DNA of 64,000 bases from Craterostigma plantagineum (lineage: Eukaryota > Streptophyta > Magnoliopsida > Lamiales > Linderniaceae): contig JAPQWV010000303.1 of NCBI GenBank assembly GCA_027422505.1, positions 558,001 to 622,000 on the forward strand, written 5' to 3'. Numbering within the stretch: position 1 is the first letter of the stretch; every line of letters starts with the position of its first letter. The position numbers were made by a program, and so were the translations under genes. The notes under the pieces are model-generated. The model was not told the DNA's origin. It ran no database searches and was given only the letters and a program-made list of their open reading frames with translations. Below are positions 11,734 to 22,585 of the stretch, in pieces.

Positions 11734-12551
11734 AGATCGATGTTCCTCAGTAACTATAAAAAGCTTATATATGTATGTAATTTGTATGTGTATGTGAAAA
11801 TGTTTATTGGTTGATATTCGACGAGTAAGAATATCGCACTATGCCACTATATATAGAGCTCGTTGTTGAGGTGAGGTGGTTTGAATAAATAGAAATTTCC
11901 TTCAACTTCATGAGTGGTTCACGTCGATTTCCGTTCAATTTTCCATCAGGATTAATAATTTCGTTTCTTTTCTTTTTTCTTTTCATTTGGAGAGTCTTGA
12001 TTTCACGATTAAGAGACAGCCTACTCTCCAACGAGTTAACTTTGTCATTTTGCTAAAAAAGTTGTTACACTTCGTATACTTTGTCCATCTTTTCCCTTTA
12101 TTTTCTACCAAGTTGATCTTAGTAGCTGTTTAGCTGACTCGTGTTATTTTATATTAAAGTCATGGCATATGGTCTTACCTGGTAATTACGATTAACGCAC
12201 GAATTGGTCCTACTTCATTCAGCCATTGGAGAAAGAATAACATTTCGTTCTACGTTAATTGTAACTTTCATGAAGTAGATAGGAAATTTATAATGAACTT
12301 ACGATTTACATCATCAAGCAGCTTTCGACGTTATCAATTAACTGTCGTCTAGTAATCTTGTTAATGCAACGGTTGTAACGATTCCCAAAAATTAAGAAGA
12401 GCCAAAGATAAAATTTATTCTCAGGCCAACAGAATTTCAAAATATGGTACTAGAAGCACAGATCATCAAACCGAACTGAACATACATTACAAGCATACCT
12501 TCATAGAATATTCTCTCAATATCAGATGAGAAGACGTAGATGAAACTTAGT
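11734..12551. other. CAD promoter and SKP1 3' flank
   Basis: About 820 bp between two minus-strand genes. Contains the CAD TATA box (11848-11855) and the SKP1 3' UTR at its right side. No further gene seen. Confidence 0.5.
11848..11855 (-). promoter_or_regulatory. Probable TATA box of the CAD-type gene
   Basis: Minus strand CTATATATAG, about 115 bp upstream of the ATG at 11733, giving a normal plant 5' leader of ~80-90 nt. Confidence 0.55.
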
Positions 12552-13625
12552 CTATTCAAACGCCCATTGGTTCTCTCTTCGAACTTCTTCTTCCTCTTCA
12601 GGTGTGAAATCGTTCTTGATATTGAACGTGGCGCGTATCTCCTCGGGAGTCTTTCCCTTGATCATGTCAGCTACGGTCTGGCAAGTGAGGTCTAGCAGAT
12701 TCTTGATGTTTAAGTAGTTCGCAGCCTTGGGAATCAACGAAGCAAACATATTGTTAGTATCCCACTATGTTCTTCTCCAAGAACGATGATATGTCCAACG
12801 AGTACTCAGACTTCGATCTATCAAAAAGGAAAACATGACATAGCATTCTGCACAAGCTGCATAACTAGTTTAGCTTCTATCGCTATATAGCCATCATCAT
12901 ATGGGAACATGTCTGACTCTTCAACTATAAATCAAGCTTGGCTTCACACAGCAGTGTCCAACACGCAAGTGAATCAAGGATTTGATATTATAATGATCTA
13001 TTTACAGGATTTGAGACACATTTGGCTCGATTACAACAACCGCCTTTGAGAAAATGGAAGCTCAATAACAAGTTAAACCAGCTTGTTCCCGTAGCTTATC
13101 AAGTCCAATTTAATTAATTCAGCCACAAAATGCACAAGAACCAATTTTTGTCTCGCATTCCGCGCATACATGCCAATTTGCATAGCAATGCACACAAGAT
13201 TAGATGTATATCAATTTGCGAGGCGTAATACACAATAAACGAATCCCAGCGTAGATCGGAGCAGTACGTACCAAGATGAGATCAAATAGCGTTCCCTGGT
13301 CAACTCTCACAAAATCGGCGTCAAAAGCCTTCAGATCTTCATCGGACGCAGCACCGGCGACCTTGTCCCCATCTCCGGAGGCCGTCTTCTCCGCAGAAGC
13401 ATACGCAGCGTCGACGTGACGCTTGCAGTACTCGATGATTTTGGAGAGGATTTTCCCCGAGACATTCGGTAGAGGAATCACGCTATCCGCGCAATCGTCT
13501 TCGATCATGTGCTTGATGGTCTGAGATTCCAAAGCTACGCGTTCCTCGATCTCAAATACTTCCCCATCGGAGCTGCGCAGGGTTAATTTCCGACCGCCGC
13601 CGCCGTTTTCCGTCGCAGATGACAT
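12552..13625 (-). CDS. SKP1: SKP1-like subunit of SCF ubiquitin ligases
   Basis: Two exons, 13625-13272 and 12725-12552, with one 546-bp intron at the usual SKP1 site (after FDLIL). Product 175 residues. SKP1 bridges cullin 1 and F-box proteins in SCF E3 ligases. The N-terminal half is the POZ-like fold ([16 protein letters not shown]). The C-terminal half holds the F-box-binding region ([36 protein letters not shown]), and the protein ends with the invariant ENQWAFE. The start at 13625 (MSSATENG) is chosen over an upstream in-frame ATG because the conserved N-terminus begins here. A ~15-residue acidic/Ala-rich loop near residues 75-95 is slightly longer than in Arabidopsis ASK1. Confidence 0.95.
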
Positions 13626-13964
13626 CCTTTCGATAGATCGGGGAAAAATTTTGGGGTTAATTGGAAAAGAGGAAAAAAACGACGGCGACATATAAATATA
13701 TATTTTATAATTCGCAAGGAGGTCCGAGACTTCATAATTACAGATATACCCTCGCGTTTGTTATAATTGTCATTCTTAAGTTAGCATTTTCAATTCAAGG
13801 GATAACATATCAAAACAAAAATTTCTTGCTGCTGGACTGCAAAACAAAAAGTAATAATACCAATTTTATTAACTTCCCAAGGTTTCTTCTTCAATGTGAC
13901 ATTCATTTGTTAGATTAGGTTTCTCCATCACGCCATACGTTCCATGGAAGTTAGATACATCATC
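13626..13964. other. SKP1 promoter region
   Basis: About 340 bp between the SKP1 start and the CACTA element. A TATAAATATATATTTTATAA-like stretch at 13690-13710 may supply the TATA box. No gene. Confidence 0.4.
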
Positions 13965-13967
13965 TAA

Positions 13968-14980
13968 TACTACAAAAAAAAATATTTATTGTTGAGAAAG
14001 AATTGACGAAACTCAAGAGTCACTCAAGAAAAAGAATGACGAGCTGGCTTTACGATTGGAGGTCTTAGAGTCTCAACTCAACAATCAAGAATCCCAAGTA
14101 CATTCTCAAGTAGAAGCTATTCTCAAAAGCCAGCTTCCTTCCATCATTCAGAGCATAAGCGTGCCCGGTCGTATTCAACCATCAACCTAATGATGTAAGT
14201 TAGCTGCCGGTCGTATTCAAGCAAGCTAGAATAGATGTGGCCCTGATTTTCTTTTTGTTGCTTGTGGTTTTCTGACGTAGTTTATGAAACCTTTGCATTT
14301 GTTTTATTGGTTGCTGATTCTATATTAGTGAGTTTTCTTTCTTTCTTTTTTCTATTTAATTAATGATCCATTGTTACGTATATAATATATATATATATAT
14401 ATATCGAATTTGAATTTGGTTTTTTATGATAAACGACCATTTAATGTTGTCATCACTATATTGAATTTACGAGTTATCACTATAAATGAAAATTATAGCT
14501 AGAAATCAATTTTCACAAAATACCAATAATTTATAAATTAATTTAATTATAATAATGATTAAATTTAAAAAACATATAGTGGCGAATTTTACTTTTTGGT
14601 GACAACAGTAGTATCCGACTATAAGATTAATTATAGCGATAAAAATAGTGCGTGACTAAAAGATTAATTTATAGTGACAAATTTTAGTTGAGGCTAAAAG
14701 GTCGGTTTATTGTGGCGAGAACGGCATGTCACTAAAGCACCAGTTAATAGTGGCGGGAAAGTCACGTGGCTAAAGCATGTCTTTTGTGATGATATGTTGT
14801 ATCACTAAAGCATCGATTTATAACGATGAGCATGCTAGTCGTCACTAATTATTTAGTGACAATGTCTATAGTCACGACATAGTGACAACATGTAAAGTCA
14901 TCACTAGGTTATTACAGTGACAATTTTACTACATATAGTGACGAAATAAGTTGCGACTAAAAATTTTTATTTTTGTAGTG
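13968..14980 (+). mobile_element. Internally deleted CACTA (En/Spm) DNA transposon
   Basis: 1.0-kb element with CACTA-type ends: TACTACAAAAAAAAATATTT at the left and the reverse complement of CACTACAAAAATAAAAATTT at the right. It is flanked by the 3-bp duplication TAA (13965-13967 and 14981-14983), which is diagnostic of this superfamily. The first C of the left CACTA has mutated to T. The right half (14590-14960) is a series of degenerate AGTGAC/GTCACT motifs in both directions, the subterminal repeats bound by CACTA transposases. The left half holds the end of a transposase-like coding sequence. Confidence 0.82.
14008..14190 (+). pseudogene. C-terminal fragment of a plant CACTA transposase-associated protein
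   Basis: One frame reads K-K-N-D-E-L-A-L-R-L-E-V-L-E-S-Q-L and then QSISVPGRIQPST before a stop at 14190. This coiled-coil-like tail is common at the C-terminus of Ptta/En-Spm-type plant transposases. No start and no upstream domains remain inside the element. Confidence 0.55.
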
Positions 14981-14983
14981 TAA

Positions 14984-15328
14984 TGAGTCATACATATTAA
15001 TGATCCTCACCTTACCTACGATATTAAACATGGCCATTAAACAATGAATGAATAATTGTACCTTCGTGCAATAAATAACAAAAACCCAATCAATACATGT
15101 GTTATTAATAAAAGGGCATATAGCTTTTCTAGTAATAATTAAAGTGCTTGCATGGTACCAAGCTTTATGGCTGTCACGTTCTGGCAGCTGATCATAACTG
15201 AAATATCTAGTAGATTGTTTTTTTTATTAAGAATTAAGATATGGATAATCACACGGAGGAAGCTTGGATTGGATGCTCGTTATTATTAAATGATGTATTC
15301 CTTCCGAAAAAAAAAATGATGTATGATC

Positions 15329-15369
<41 letters not shown>

Positions 15370-15489
15370 CTACATATTTTCTGAAGTATATAACAAAAGA
15401 CCATCTTTAGCAGTTTGCAGCCATGATTTTATTACATAGCAAAATGGTTTTTATTCATATTCGATGACAAATAAAAGAGCTTAGAATAA
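14984..15489. other. Spacer between CACTA element and GDSL gene
   Basis: AT-rich, with a (TA)n run near 15335-15362. The right end is probably the 3' UTR of the GDSL gene. No gene recognised. Confidence 0.5.
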
Positions 15490-17007
15490 CTAGGAAATAT
15501 ATCTCTTGACAAAGTCCTTGAGTATCTGATCAACAAGAATCCTATAAGCCTTTTCCGAAGGATGAAAACTGTCCCAGAAAACATAGTCAGACACATTTGG
15601 GCATGGAACCCTACAAAGAGCTGTAACCTCTATCTTCCCTGTCCCACAACACCCTCTGTCTGATACCTTAAACCCTGTTCATTTTTACAACATTAATGAA
15701 TTAACATGTTATATATTTTATGTATGTATTTTGAATGTAAGTGTCTTTTTCTATGACAGGCCGTGAAGAAGAAATAATGCCTCGTTCATCGACATATGCT
15801 TACCGTATTTCTGAGGGTTTTGAATGAGAGCGAGTGGAAGGTTGTACACGTCGAGGTAGCCCACGATCGATCCTTCGAGCTCGCCCATGAGCGACGAAAG
15901 CTTATTTTCGAGCTTAGAATTGAATAACTTCACTGCATCGTTGTAATAATCGACGCACTTCCTTTCAATCCCGCCCCTCAGCGTTCTCTGGGATGGCAGG
16001 CATCCACATGGCGGCAAGCTGAACACCCCCATCCTTCGGACTCCAAGTTTGTACAAGTCCTAAGATTTATAAACATATATACATACATAATGTGTATTTA
16101 TCTAGCCACACACCCTTTAGATGTATGCATTATAATGGTGTATAGTAAGTTATGTACCTGAACAAAGCTTGAAGTATGGCCTAAAAGAAAATCGGTGTAA
16201 GAATCGACGTCGTAGTGAGGTTGTCTGAAAGGCGTGAGAAAGTACGTATTTGTGATGTCGTTGCTTCCAGCCACAACTACGACGATCGCTTGGCTTATAA
16301 TTTCGGTGGCCCTTTCCTCGCCCACCATTTTCTTCAGCTTTCCCGTGTAATCCTTGAACAGCCCTATCTGATCGGGCAACGAATAGCATGTCTGCGTTTT
16401 GTAAATTTAGATCAGTCTTCGTCATAATATGGTTTTTCTTCGTAGTAATCAAAATCGATCGAAGTTTAAAAGGTTACCGTGAGGGAGGATGTTAGAGGGT
16501 CATAACCAGCGCCGCCCGAGGCAAAATTAACCCCAGTTAGGAGATCCTCGGGCTTGAGAGAAGGGTCGAGGTAAGCTGGCAAAAGGGGTTTTACACCCAA
16601 TATTTCAGCTGCATGAATAAAAAGGTTCAAAATTGTGTAGATATGTATATGAGATAGGGTTATTAAATAAGGGTTTTCTGTATATATATATATACTTCAT
16701 GCATATTTCTTACAAAGTTGTTGTAAAGTATATTACCTACGAGATCGGAAGGGACCAAACCATTTGAGAATCTCCCAGTTGGTTTACCTCCCATGAAGTT
16801 CTGGCCATAAGGGGGATAGTTACACTTTGCAGTTGTTATGAGGTTGTTGTTATTACCAGAATCTACGATCGAGTCTCCGAAGAAGAAAACTGCTGGGACT
16901 TTGAAATCTGAGGGAAGATTTATCACAGTCGCTAGGACTACGTTGTTGTATGAAGAAAGAAGAAGAAGAGATAGTTGAACTGAAAGTAGAAAGAAAGAAC
17001 GCATCAT
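15490..17007 (-). CDS. GDSL-type esterase/lipase (EXL family), secreted
   Basis: Five exons: 17007-16737, 16608-16478, 16391-16158, 16059-15804, 15674-15490; 358 residues in phase. A signal peptide ([19 protein letters not shown]) suggests secretion to the wall or apoplast. Catalytic blocks: Ser in [14 protein letters not shown] (block I), Gly in [10 protein letters not shown], Asn in [12 protein letters not shown], and the DxxH pair in [14 protein letters not shown]. This is the normal five-exon layout of plant GDSL genes. The ATG at 17007 is preferred over 17004 only by order. Substrate unknown. A broken relative lies immediately upstream, indicating a former tandem array. Confidence 0.93.
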
Positions 17008-17533
17008 CTTTACGTGTGCCAAGAGAATTCGCTCAAGGCTTTCTTTGTGTTATGAGATGTAATCGGTGGAAGTAAAAAGGCTACTCATAGATATTATATC
17101 TACATGCAATTAAATCTACATGCGTGTGTTGTCTTAGGGTGTGTGGTGGGTTATATGGAAGCGCCTACATATTTATTTATTGCACTCACATCGTCAAATA
17201 ATTGACGGCGTGGATCACGAGAAAGGCTGAAGTTGAACATACAAGGCAAAAAAACCTTTTGTGACAACTTGAATGGGGGGACAAAAGAGAAAAATCTATT
17301 CAAAATTACAGTCTAAGTGGAAGGGAGGAAGCATTAAATCGAGACCGACCATGTTGATTAAGATATGTTAATGCTATAGTTTTTTACATTCATTGATTTA
17401 ATCGAGACCATGTTGTTTTTCAAGGTATAGATAGTCTTGTAAATCAAAACTAAGTCATAATAATAATTTATATTCATCAGTTAATCTTCATCCTCATCGT
17501 ACAGGTCCTGTGTAAGAAAAAACTACTGCAAAT
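17008..17533. other. Promoter region of the GDSL gene
   Basis: About 525 bp upstream of the GDSL start, reaching the pseudogene copy. No gene and no strong TATA candidate beyond the general AT-richness. Confidence 0.4.
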
Positions 17534-17846
17534 CTACATGAGATATTGAGGTCCTTGATTATCTTGAAAATCTAATCCTATAAGCTTTCTCTGTAAGATG
17601 CAAGCTATCCCAGAATATATATAATCCGAGACGTTCGAACGCGTATATTTGCAGTGAAACGCCGCCACCTCTATGTTCCCCGTTCCGCAGCAACCTTTAT
17701 TTCGCAATCCTAAAACCTGTAGAAAATAATATGAAAAAGTCACTGCATAAGCCTCCTAAATCTTGAAACATAAGCTAGTATTTCGTCATAGAATACAGTT
17801 ACCATATTTTCTGGGCTGTGGATCATCATATATATCGAGATGCTCC
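17534..17846 (-). pseudogene. Truncated, frameshifted GDSL esterase copy
   Basis: The end of a fourth exon survives at ~17846-17803 (DIYDD...PRKYG followed by a GTAACTG donor), then a last exon with NKGCCGTGNIEVAAF and SNVSDYI. Its frame does not match the phase left by the fourth exon. A second shift occurs before the WDS-x-H-type catalytic Asp/His block, which is also altered. Exons 1-3 are absent; sequence upstream of 17850 is unrelated. A dead tandem copy of the neighbouring gene. Confidence 0.82.
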
Positions 17847-17849
17847 ACT

Positions 17850-18425
17850 CTCCCTTCAACGTATCAATCTGGATCGCCGTAAAGACGGCCGGAACGATGG
17901 TCTCCGTGCCAAAGTTCCGGTCTTTTATCGGATCTGATTGCAGCGGCCGTGAAAACGGTCGGATCGGCGTTTTTTCGGGTGGAACGGCGATTTTAGAACG
18001 GGAACGCCGCCGAATAATCGTGGTGTGGAACCGAGTTATTTTTCTTCAGATCAGGTCGATCGAAGAAGATGGTGAACAGTAACGGCTATTAATTGTTTTT
18101 TTTTTTTTTCATATAGTAGAGCAGTTAATTAAGTCGTAGGAGATCATCAAGCCAATAGGCAGAGGAGTGTGAAGGGATACTAATATATTAAGATGATCTG
18201 TCAGAGAGAGACCATGGAATTAATAGTCGTAGGAGTAGCAATTTAACTAACAACCGTATACATTTAATAGGCCAAATTGTGGTGTTGTAGTTATATTATT
18301 GTACGATGAATCTAGCTCTCTCATTAGGGTTGCGAGGAGGGATGTCAGTGGGGCTGGGCGGGGAATCCCCGAGTTTTTGTCCCCGCGGGGCGGGGACGGG
18401 GACAGATTTTTCCCCGCGAGGCGCA
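17850..18425. other. Unrecognised sequence with a GGGG/CCCC-rich block
   Basis: Follows the GDSL relic. A strongly G/C-clustered stretch at 18350-18425 (GGGCGGGGAATCCCCGAG, CCCCGCGGGGCGGGGACGGG) can pair with itself. Such blocks are common at the ends of plant hAT-type repeats, but no duplication or inverted ends were found. No gene recognised. Confidence 0.4.
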
Positions 18426-18426
18426 A

Positions 18427-19811
18427 TACAAAAATATACAAGATCAAGTATACGAGAAAGGCGCAATCCAAAAATATAAAGCTCGGCTCGTTGCTAAAGG
18501 CTACTCTCAAAAGCATGGAGTCGACTTCACCGAAACATTTGCGCCCGTGCCCCGGATTGAGACTATTCGAACAGTTCTTGCCTTAGCCGCCCAACACGAG
18601 GTAACTGTTTATCAACTTGATGTAAAATCAGCATTCCTATATGGTGAAATCAAGGAGGAGGTATTTGTCGAGCAACCCGAAGGATATAAAGTTGAAGGCC
18701 ACGAAGCGAAGGTCTATCGATTGAAAAGGCTCTATACAGGTTAAAACAAGCGCCACGCGCTTGGAATAGCAAAATAAATGGCTATTTTATTGAATTAGGT
18801 TTCAACCGAAGCCCAAGCGAATCATCACTTTATGTGAAAAACTCAGGTAATGACTTTCTTGTTATTTGCCTTTATGTTGATGACTTGATTTATTTTGGGA
18901 CAATCAAACCATGGTGGATGAATTCAAGAAGGCAATGATGAAGAACTTTGAAATGACGGACTTAGGGAAAATGCAATATTTTCTTGGGATTCAAGTGAAG
19001 CAAAGGCCGGGAAGAATTTTTCTATCTCAAGAAAAATACATCGACGATCTTCTCAAGAAATTCCGCATGAGCGACTGCAAGCCACTGTCAACCCCGATGG
19101 CTCTAAACGAGAAAATTCAAATTCATGATGATGCTGAAAAGGCTTATGAGAATCTTTATCGGAAGTTGATTGGTCCGTTACTCTATCTTAACACTAGACC
19201 GGACATCACCTATTCGGTTAGTCTCCTATCTCGTTTCATGAACGAACCAAGTAAAATTCATTTCGTTGCCGCAAAATGTATATTGAGGTACTTAAAAGGG
19301 ACCAAAAGTCTTGGCATCGAATTTAAAAAGGAAGAAAATTTTCATCTGGTCGGGTATAGCGATAGTGATTGGGCCGGTTCGGTGGATGATCGAAAAAGTA
19401 CTTCCGGCTATATTTTCTGTCTTGGTTCAAACATAATATCATGGAGCTCAAGAAAGCAAAAATCAATTGCGTTATCTTCTTCGGAGGCCGAATATATTGC
19501 TGCTACTGACGCCGCTTGTGAAGCAGTTTGGCTTAGAAGAATCTTGAAAGATTTAAAGTTTGAGCAGAAGGAACCAACCACAATACACTGTGATAATGTC
19601 AGCGATCGCGATGACGAAAAATCCCGTGTTTCATGCAAGAAGCAAGCACATCGAACTTTGTCATCATTTCATTCGAGAGTTGGTGACTCAAGGAGAAATT
19701 CGCATGGAATTCGCCAATACAAATGACCAACCAGCGGACATGCTAACCAAGGCGATAACAACAGAGAAGTTCAAGAATCAAGTCAAGATTGCAAATTACG
19801 AGGGGTGTTAA
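18427..19811 (+). pseudogene. Copia reverse transcriptase-RNase H relic
   Basis: A 5'-truncated copia pol. It starts within the reverse transcriptase (KARLVAKGYSQKHGVDF, DVKSAFLYGEIKEE) and runs through the YVDD box (LYVDDLIYFG) and RNase H (DSDWAGSVDDRKSTSG) to the terminal ADMLTKAI. There are frame shifts near 18735, 18900 and 19600. Gag, protease and integrase are missing. It differs in sequence from the young copia element at 4.6-10.2 kb and belongs to another family. Confidence 0.88.
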
Positions 19812-20430
19812 ATGATACTAATTAGCCATCTTGACCATCCGTGAGAAATGAATGGATATTATTAAGTCATTATCAGCAACTATATATGACTATTAATAAA
19901 TAAGAATAGCCCACGGTTGATTAATCGTACATAATGACAAGAGATGGATCTACTTTTTTGATATTTGGTGATGTTATCTTAATATAAGTCTATGATATGG
20001 TGCGATATGGCTGCCTTATGTCTGTTGTTTTTTTCAGTATTCTATAGTGCATGTAATTATTATATCATTATGGAGTAAAAATCACTTAACATCGTATATG
20101 CCATATCAACCTATTATTCCATCTATATAATAAGCACTACCGCATATTATTATTCCGCATGATAGCAGTTCTGCACACTGTAAAATTTCCAACAGTTTTC
20201 TCCTTCACAAAGAAAAAGACAAATTGTTTTGAGTTGAGAGACTCTCCCAAAATAAAGTTAACTAACTACGAATCTTATATTACGGGGTTTTTTTCTTGTT
20301 TGATTTTTGTTCGTCTTTCTCTTGTACGTTTGAGTTTGATCTCTTCAACCCGTATAATATTATTATCATCAGCAGAAAAACCAAAATCTAAGATTAATCT
20401 CTTATCCAAGCAATCGCATGATCTTTAAAC
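19806..20430 (+). repeat. Likely 3' LTR of the copia relic, right end unresolved
   Basis: Directly after the pol stop a purine tract (GAGGGG) is followed by TGTTAAATG, the expected order of polypurine tract then LTR. A TATA-like CTATATAATAAG occurs near 20125. I could not fix the LTR end because no second copy is in the window; the end given is approximate. Confidence 0.45.
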
Positions 20431-20737
20431 ATTAGAATAAGAATAAACAAAATTCTCGAATTTCATGTACATGATGTAACCTGCAAAAACTCGAAACAAT
20501 ATCAAACAAGTGATCGGTTGGATTCAACACAAAATATATAATATACTTCGTAAGAAAACTTTATTTGTCATTCCTCGTAATTTTTCTTTTAACTACTTCT
20601 CTAATTCTATTGATTATGACGATGGTGCTGAGGAGGAAGCCGAAATCGGACCTGAGACGCCGGAGATTTGACAGCAACGCCGTGCCAGCAAATCCCACCG
20701 CGACACATCTCGTGGTCTCCATCTCCACGCGCCACCA

Positions 20738-20938
20738 TCAGCGCGTGCGCCCCTTACGAGACACGTCCCACGCCAGGCTACACAGCAGAACAACCACCAC
20801 AACCACCGTCGACGAGATCAAAACGCAGCAACCTCCGTAGCTCTTTCCGGCGACCGATCCGTACACCTTCATCAACGCCATGATCAGCAGATAGATCGTC
20901 GTTAGGTTCCCCGCCACCGCATCGGAAACGTTCGTCAT
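20738..20938 (-). CDS. Small two-helix membrane protein (unknown function)
   Basis: 66 residues, single exon, ATG at 20938. Two hydrophobic segments, GNLTTIYLLIMALMKVYGSV (residues ~10-29) and VLISSTVVVVVVLLCSLAW (~38-57), then a basic end with WDVSRK. The combination of a GNLT-x-IY first helix and a WDVSRK end resembles short uncharacterised plant membrane proteins as I remember them. A plus-strand reading frame covers the same DNA but is Pro/Arg/Thr-rich and looks like a shadow. No function is assigned. Confidence 0.5.
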   Translation of the reverse strand: MTNVSDAVAGNLTTIYLLIMALMKVYGSVAGKSYGGCCVLISSTVVVVVVLLCSLAWDVSRKGRTR

Positions 20939-21236
20939 TTTTCTTTTTTTCTTTCTATGTGTACTATAATAATTAATTCAAGTAAAATGGAAAAAGAAAA
21001 TAAATAAAACGCATTGAACTCTCTAGAACATTGCGATCAAAAGGAGGCGTTTCATTGTAATTTTAGGTGAATTGAATTGTAGGTTTGGAGGATTTAATGC
21101 TTCTTTGGGAGTTGCTGTTTTTTTTAACCTTTTCTTAAGAAAGATTGAAAAATAAATTATTGATAATAATAGAAGTAACATTGATATTTATTCAGTTTCA
21201 TATCTGTATCATATTAGATATATATATATATACATA
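20939..21236. other. Upstream region of the small membrane protein
   Basis: AT-rich spacer of ~300 bp between the small membrane protein and the MITE. Nothing recognised. Confidence 0.4.
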
Positions 21237-21723
21237 CAGTAGAAACTCTATAAATTAATACTCGATAATTTAATAAACTCTTTAATATAATATTTCCGGC
21301 GGTCCCGACTCGGGGATAACGTACTAAATTAATAATTCTCTAAAATTATAAGATAATAGACTTTTGATAATTTCTATAGGTCCCGTATAAATTATAAATT
21401 AATTATTCCATATGTAAATATATTCTCATATTACATGAACAAGATTACTTGAAAAATGAATCAATTGTCATTTGTTTTTTGTTGAAATCAATTTACCCTT
21501 GCATATTATCTCTAGTTGTCCTTATCATTGTAAGAATTCCTGGCATTGTTTTCTCATAGGTCAACAAGAAATTTCCCCTTGCATTTGATGTTTGGGAAGT
21601 TGAAAGTTATATACACTACAAATTAATAAAATATGAATTTATTAATTTATCGATTAATTAATAACTCTTTTAATTAATAAATTTGGCCAGTCCCAACCGT
21701 ATTAATTTATAGAGTTTCTACTG
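21237..21723. mobile_element. Emigrant/Lemi1-type (pogo, Tc1/mariner) MITE
   Basis: 487-bp non-coding element with ~24-bp inverted ends: CAGTAGAAACTCTATAAATT at the left and its complement at the right. It is flanked by TA dinucleotides (21235-21236, 21724-21725), the target duplication of Tc1/mariner elements. The end sequence is that of the Emigrant family known from Arabidopsis. Both arms also carry a GGTCCC-type block (CGGTCCCGACTCGG; GCCAGTCCCAACCG). Confidence 0.85.
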
Positions 21724-21725
21724 TA

Positions 21726-22585
21726 TGAAATTGCAGCTACGAAGTCCACAATGAACAAGTTGAGATGGATGGATAAACACCATTAAGTTCCAACGACCAA
21801 GATATTTTTTATCGAAAGCTAACCAAGAACCAATTTAGATTTTTATGCCAATACTACTAATTATTCTATATAAAAAAAGTATATGATACATATACGTGTG
21901 TTTGCAATGTTGCTAGAAGGTGGAAATACGTCGCCAATATCTAATTAGTTGATTTTGAACTGGGCTCAGTAGGCTGAAATATTTTTCAAGTTAATTTAGT
22001 TAAATGGGCTCAATAGCATTTATTATAAATTATTAAACGGAGTAGCATGTTTGCTTTATATACTAAATCTGATTAATTTCATTATATTTGGTTTCATATA
22101 TACTAATATGAAAATAATATCTTATTCATCCGCATGCATGCTTACTACTACCCATACCTAGCTACTCCCACTACTGCAATTATTAACCTTATCATCTTAT
22201 ATTCTAATTTCTAATTACTTCACACCAAATAAATAAGGACCTTGGCTTTTCCGTACTCGCAACCCCTCATATGACAATGATATGCAACTATTGTTACATT
22301 ATTTACGTAGTCGTTATGGAAAACAATAGTTTACTATCTTATACTATCAAAACATTATGAAAAAAACAAAATATCCCACCAATCAATTCAATCAATCTCT
22401 ATTCTGTGGTGTGTTTTAGGGCCAGCTCCTCAACACTAAAATAAAAATCGTAACGTTTTATTGAACAATGACTCACTTCCATGTCACATGGGCCATGCTT
22501 GCGTAGTGGGCCCACAACACAAAAGGGCCCATGTCAATGTCCGATAAGATAAGTGGGCCCAAGTAATTCCAAGATTCTTTAAGTT
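21726..22585. other. AT-rich spacer and 3' flank of the thaumatin-like gene
   Basis: No gene recognised. Near 22485-22560 GTGGGCCC-type words recur three times. Confidence 0.45.

Noticed and set aside
17840..18082. 80-residue plus-strand frame between the GDSL relic and the copia relic
   Set aside because: No recognisable domain, no splice signals and no promoter; too little to call a gene.
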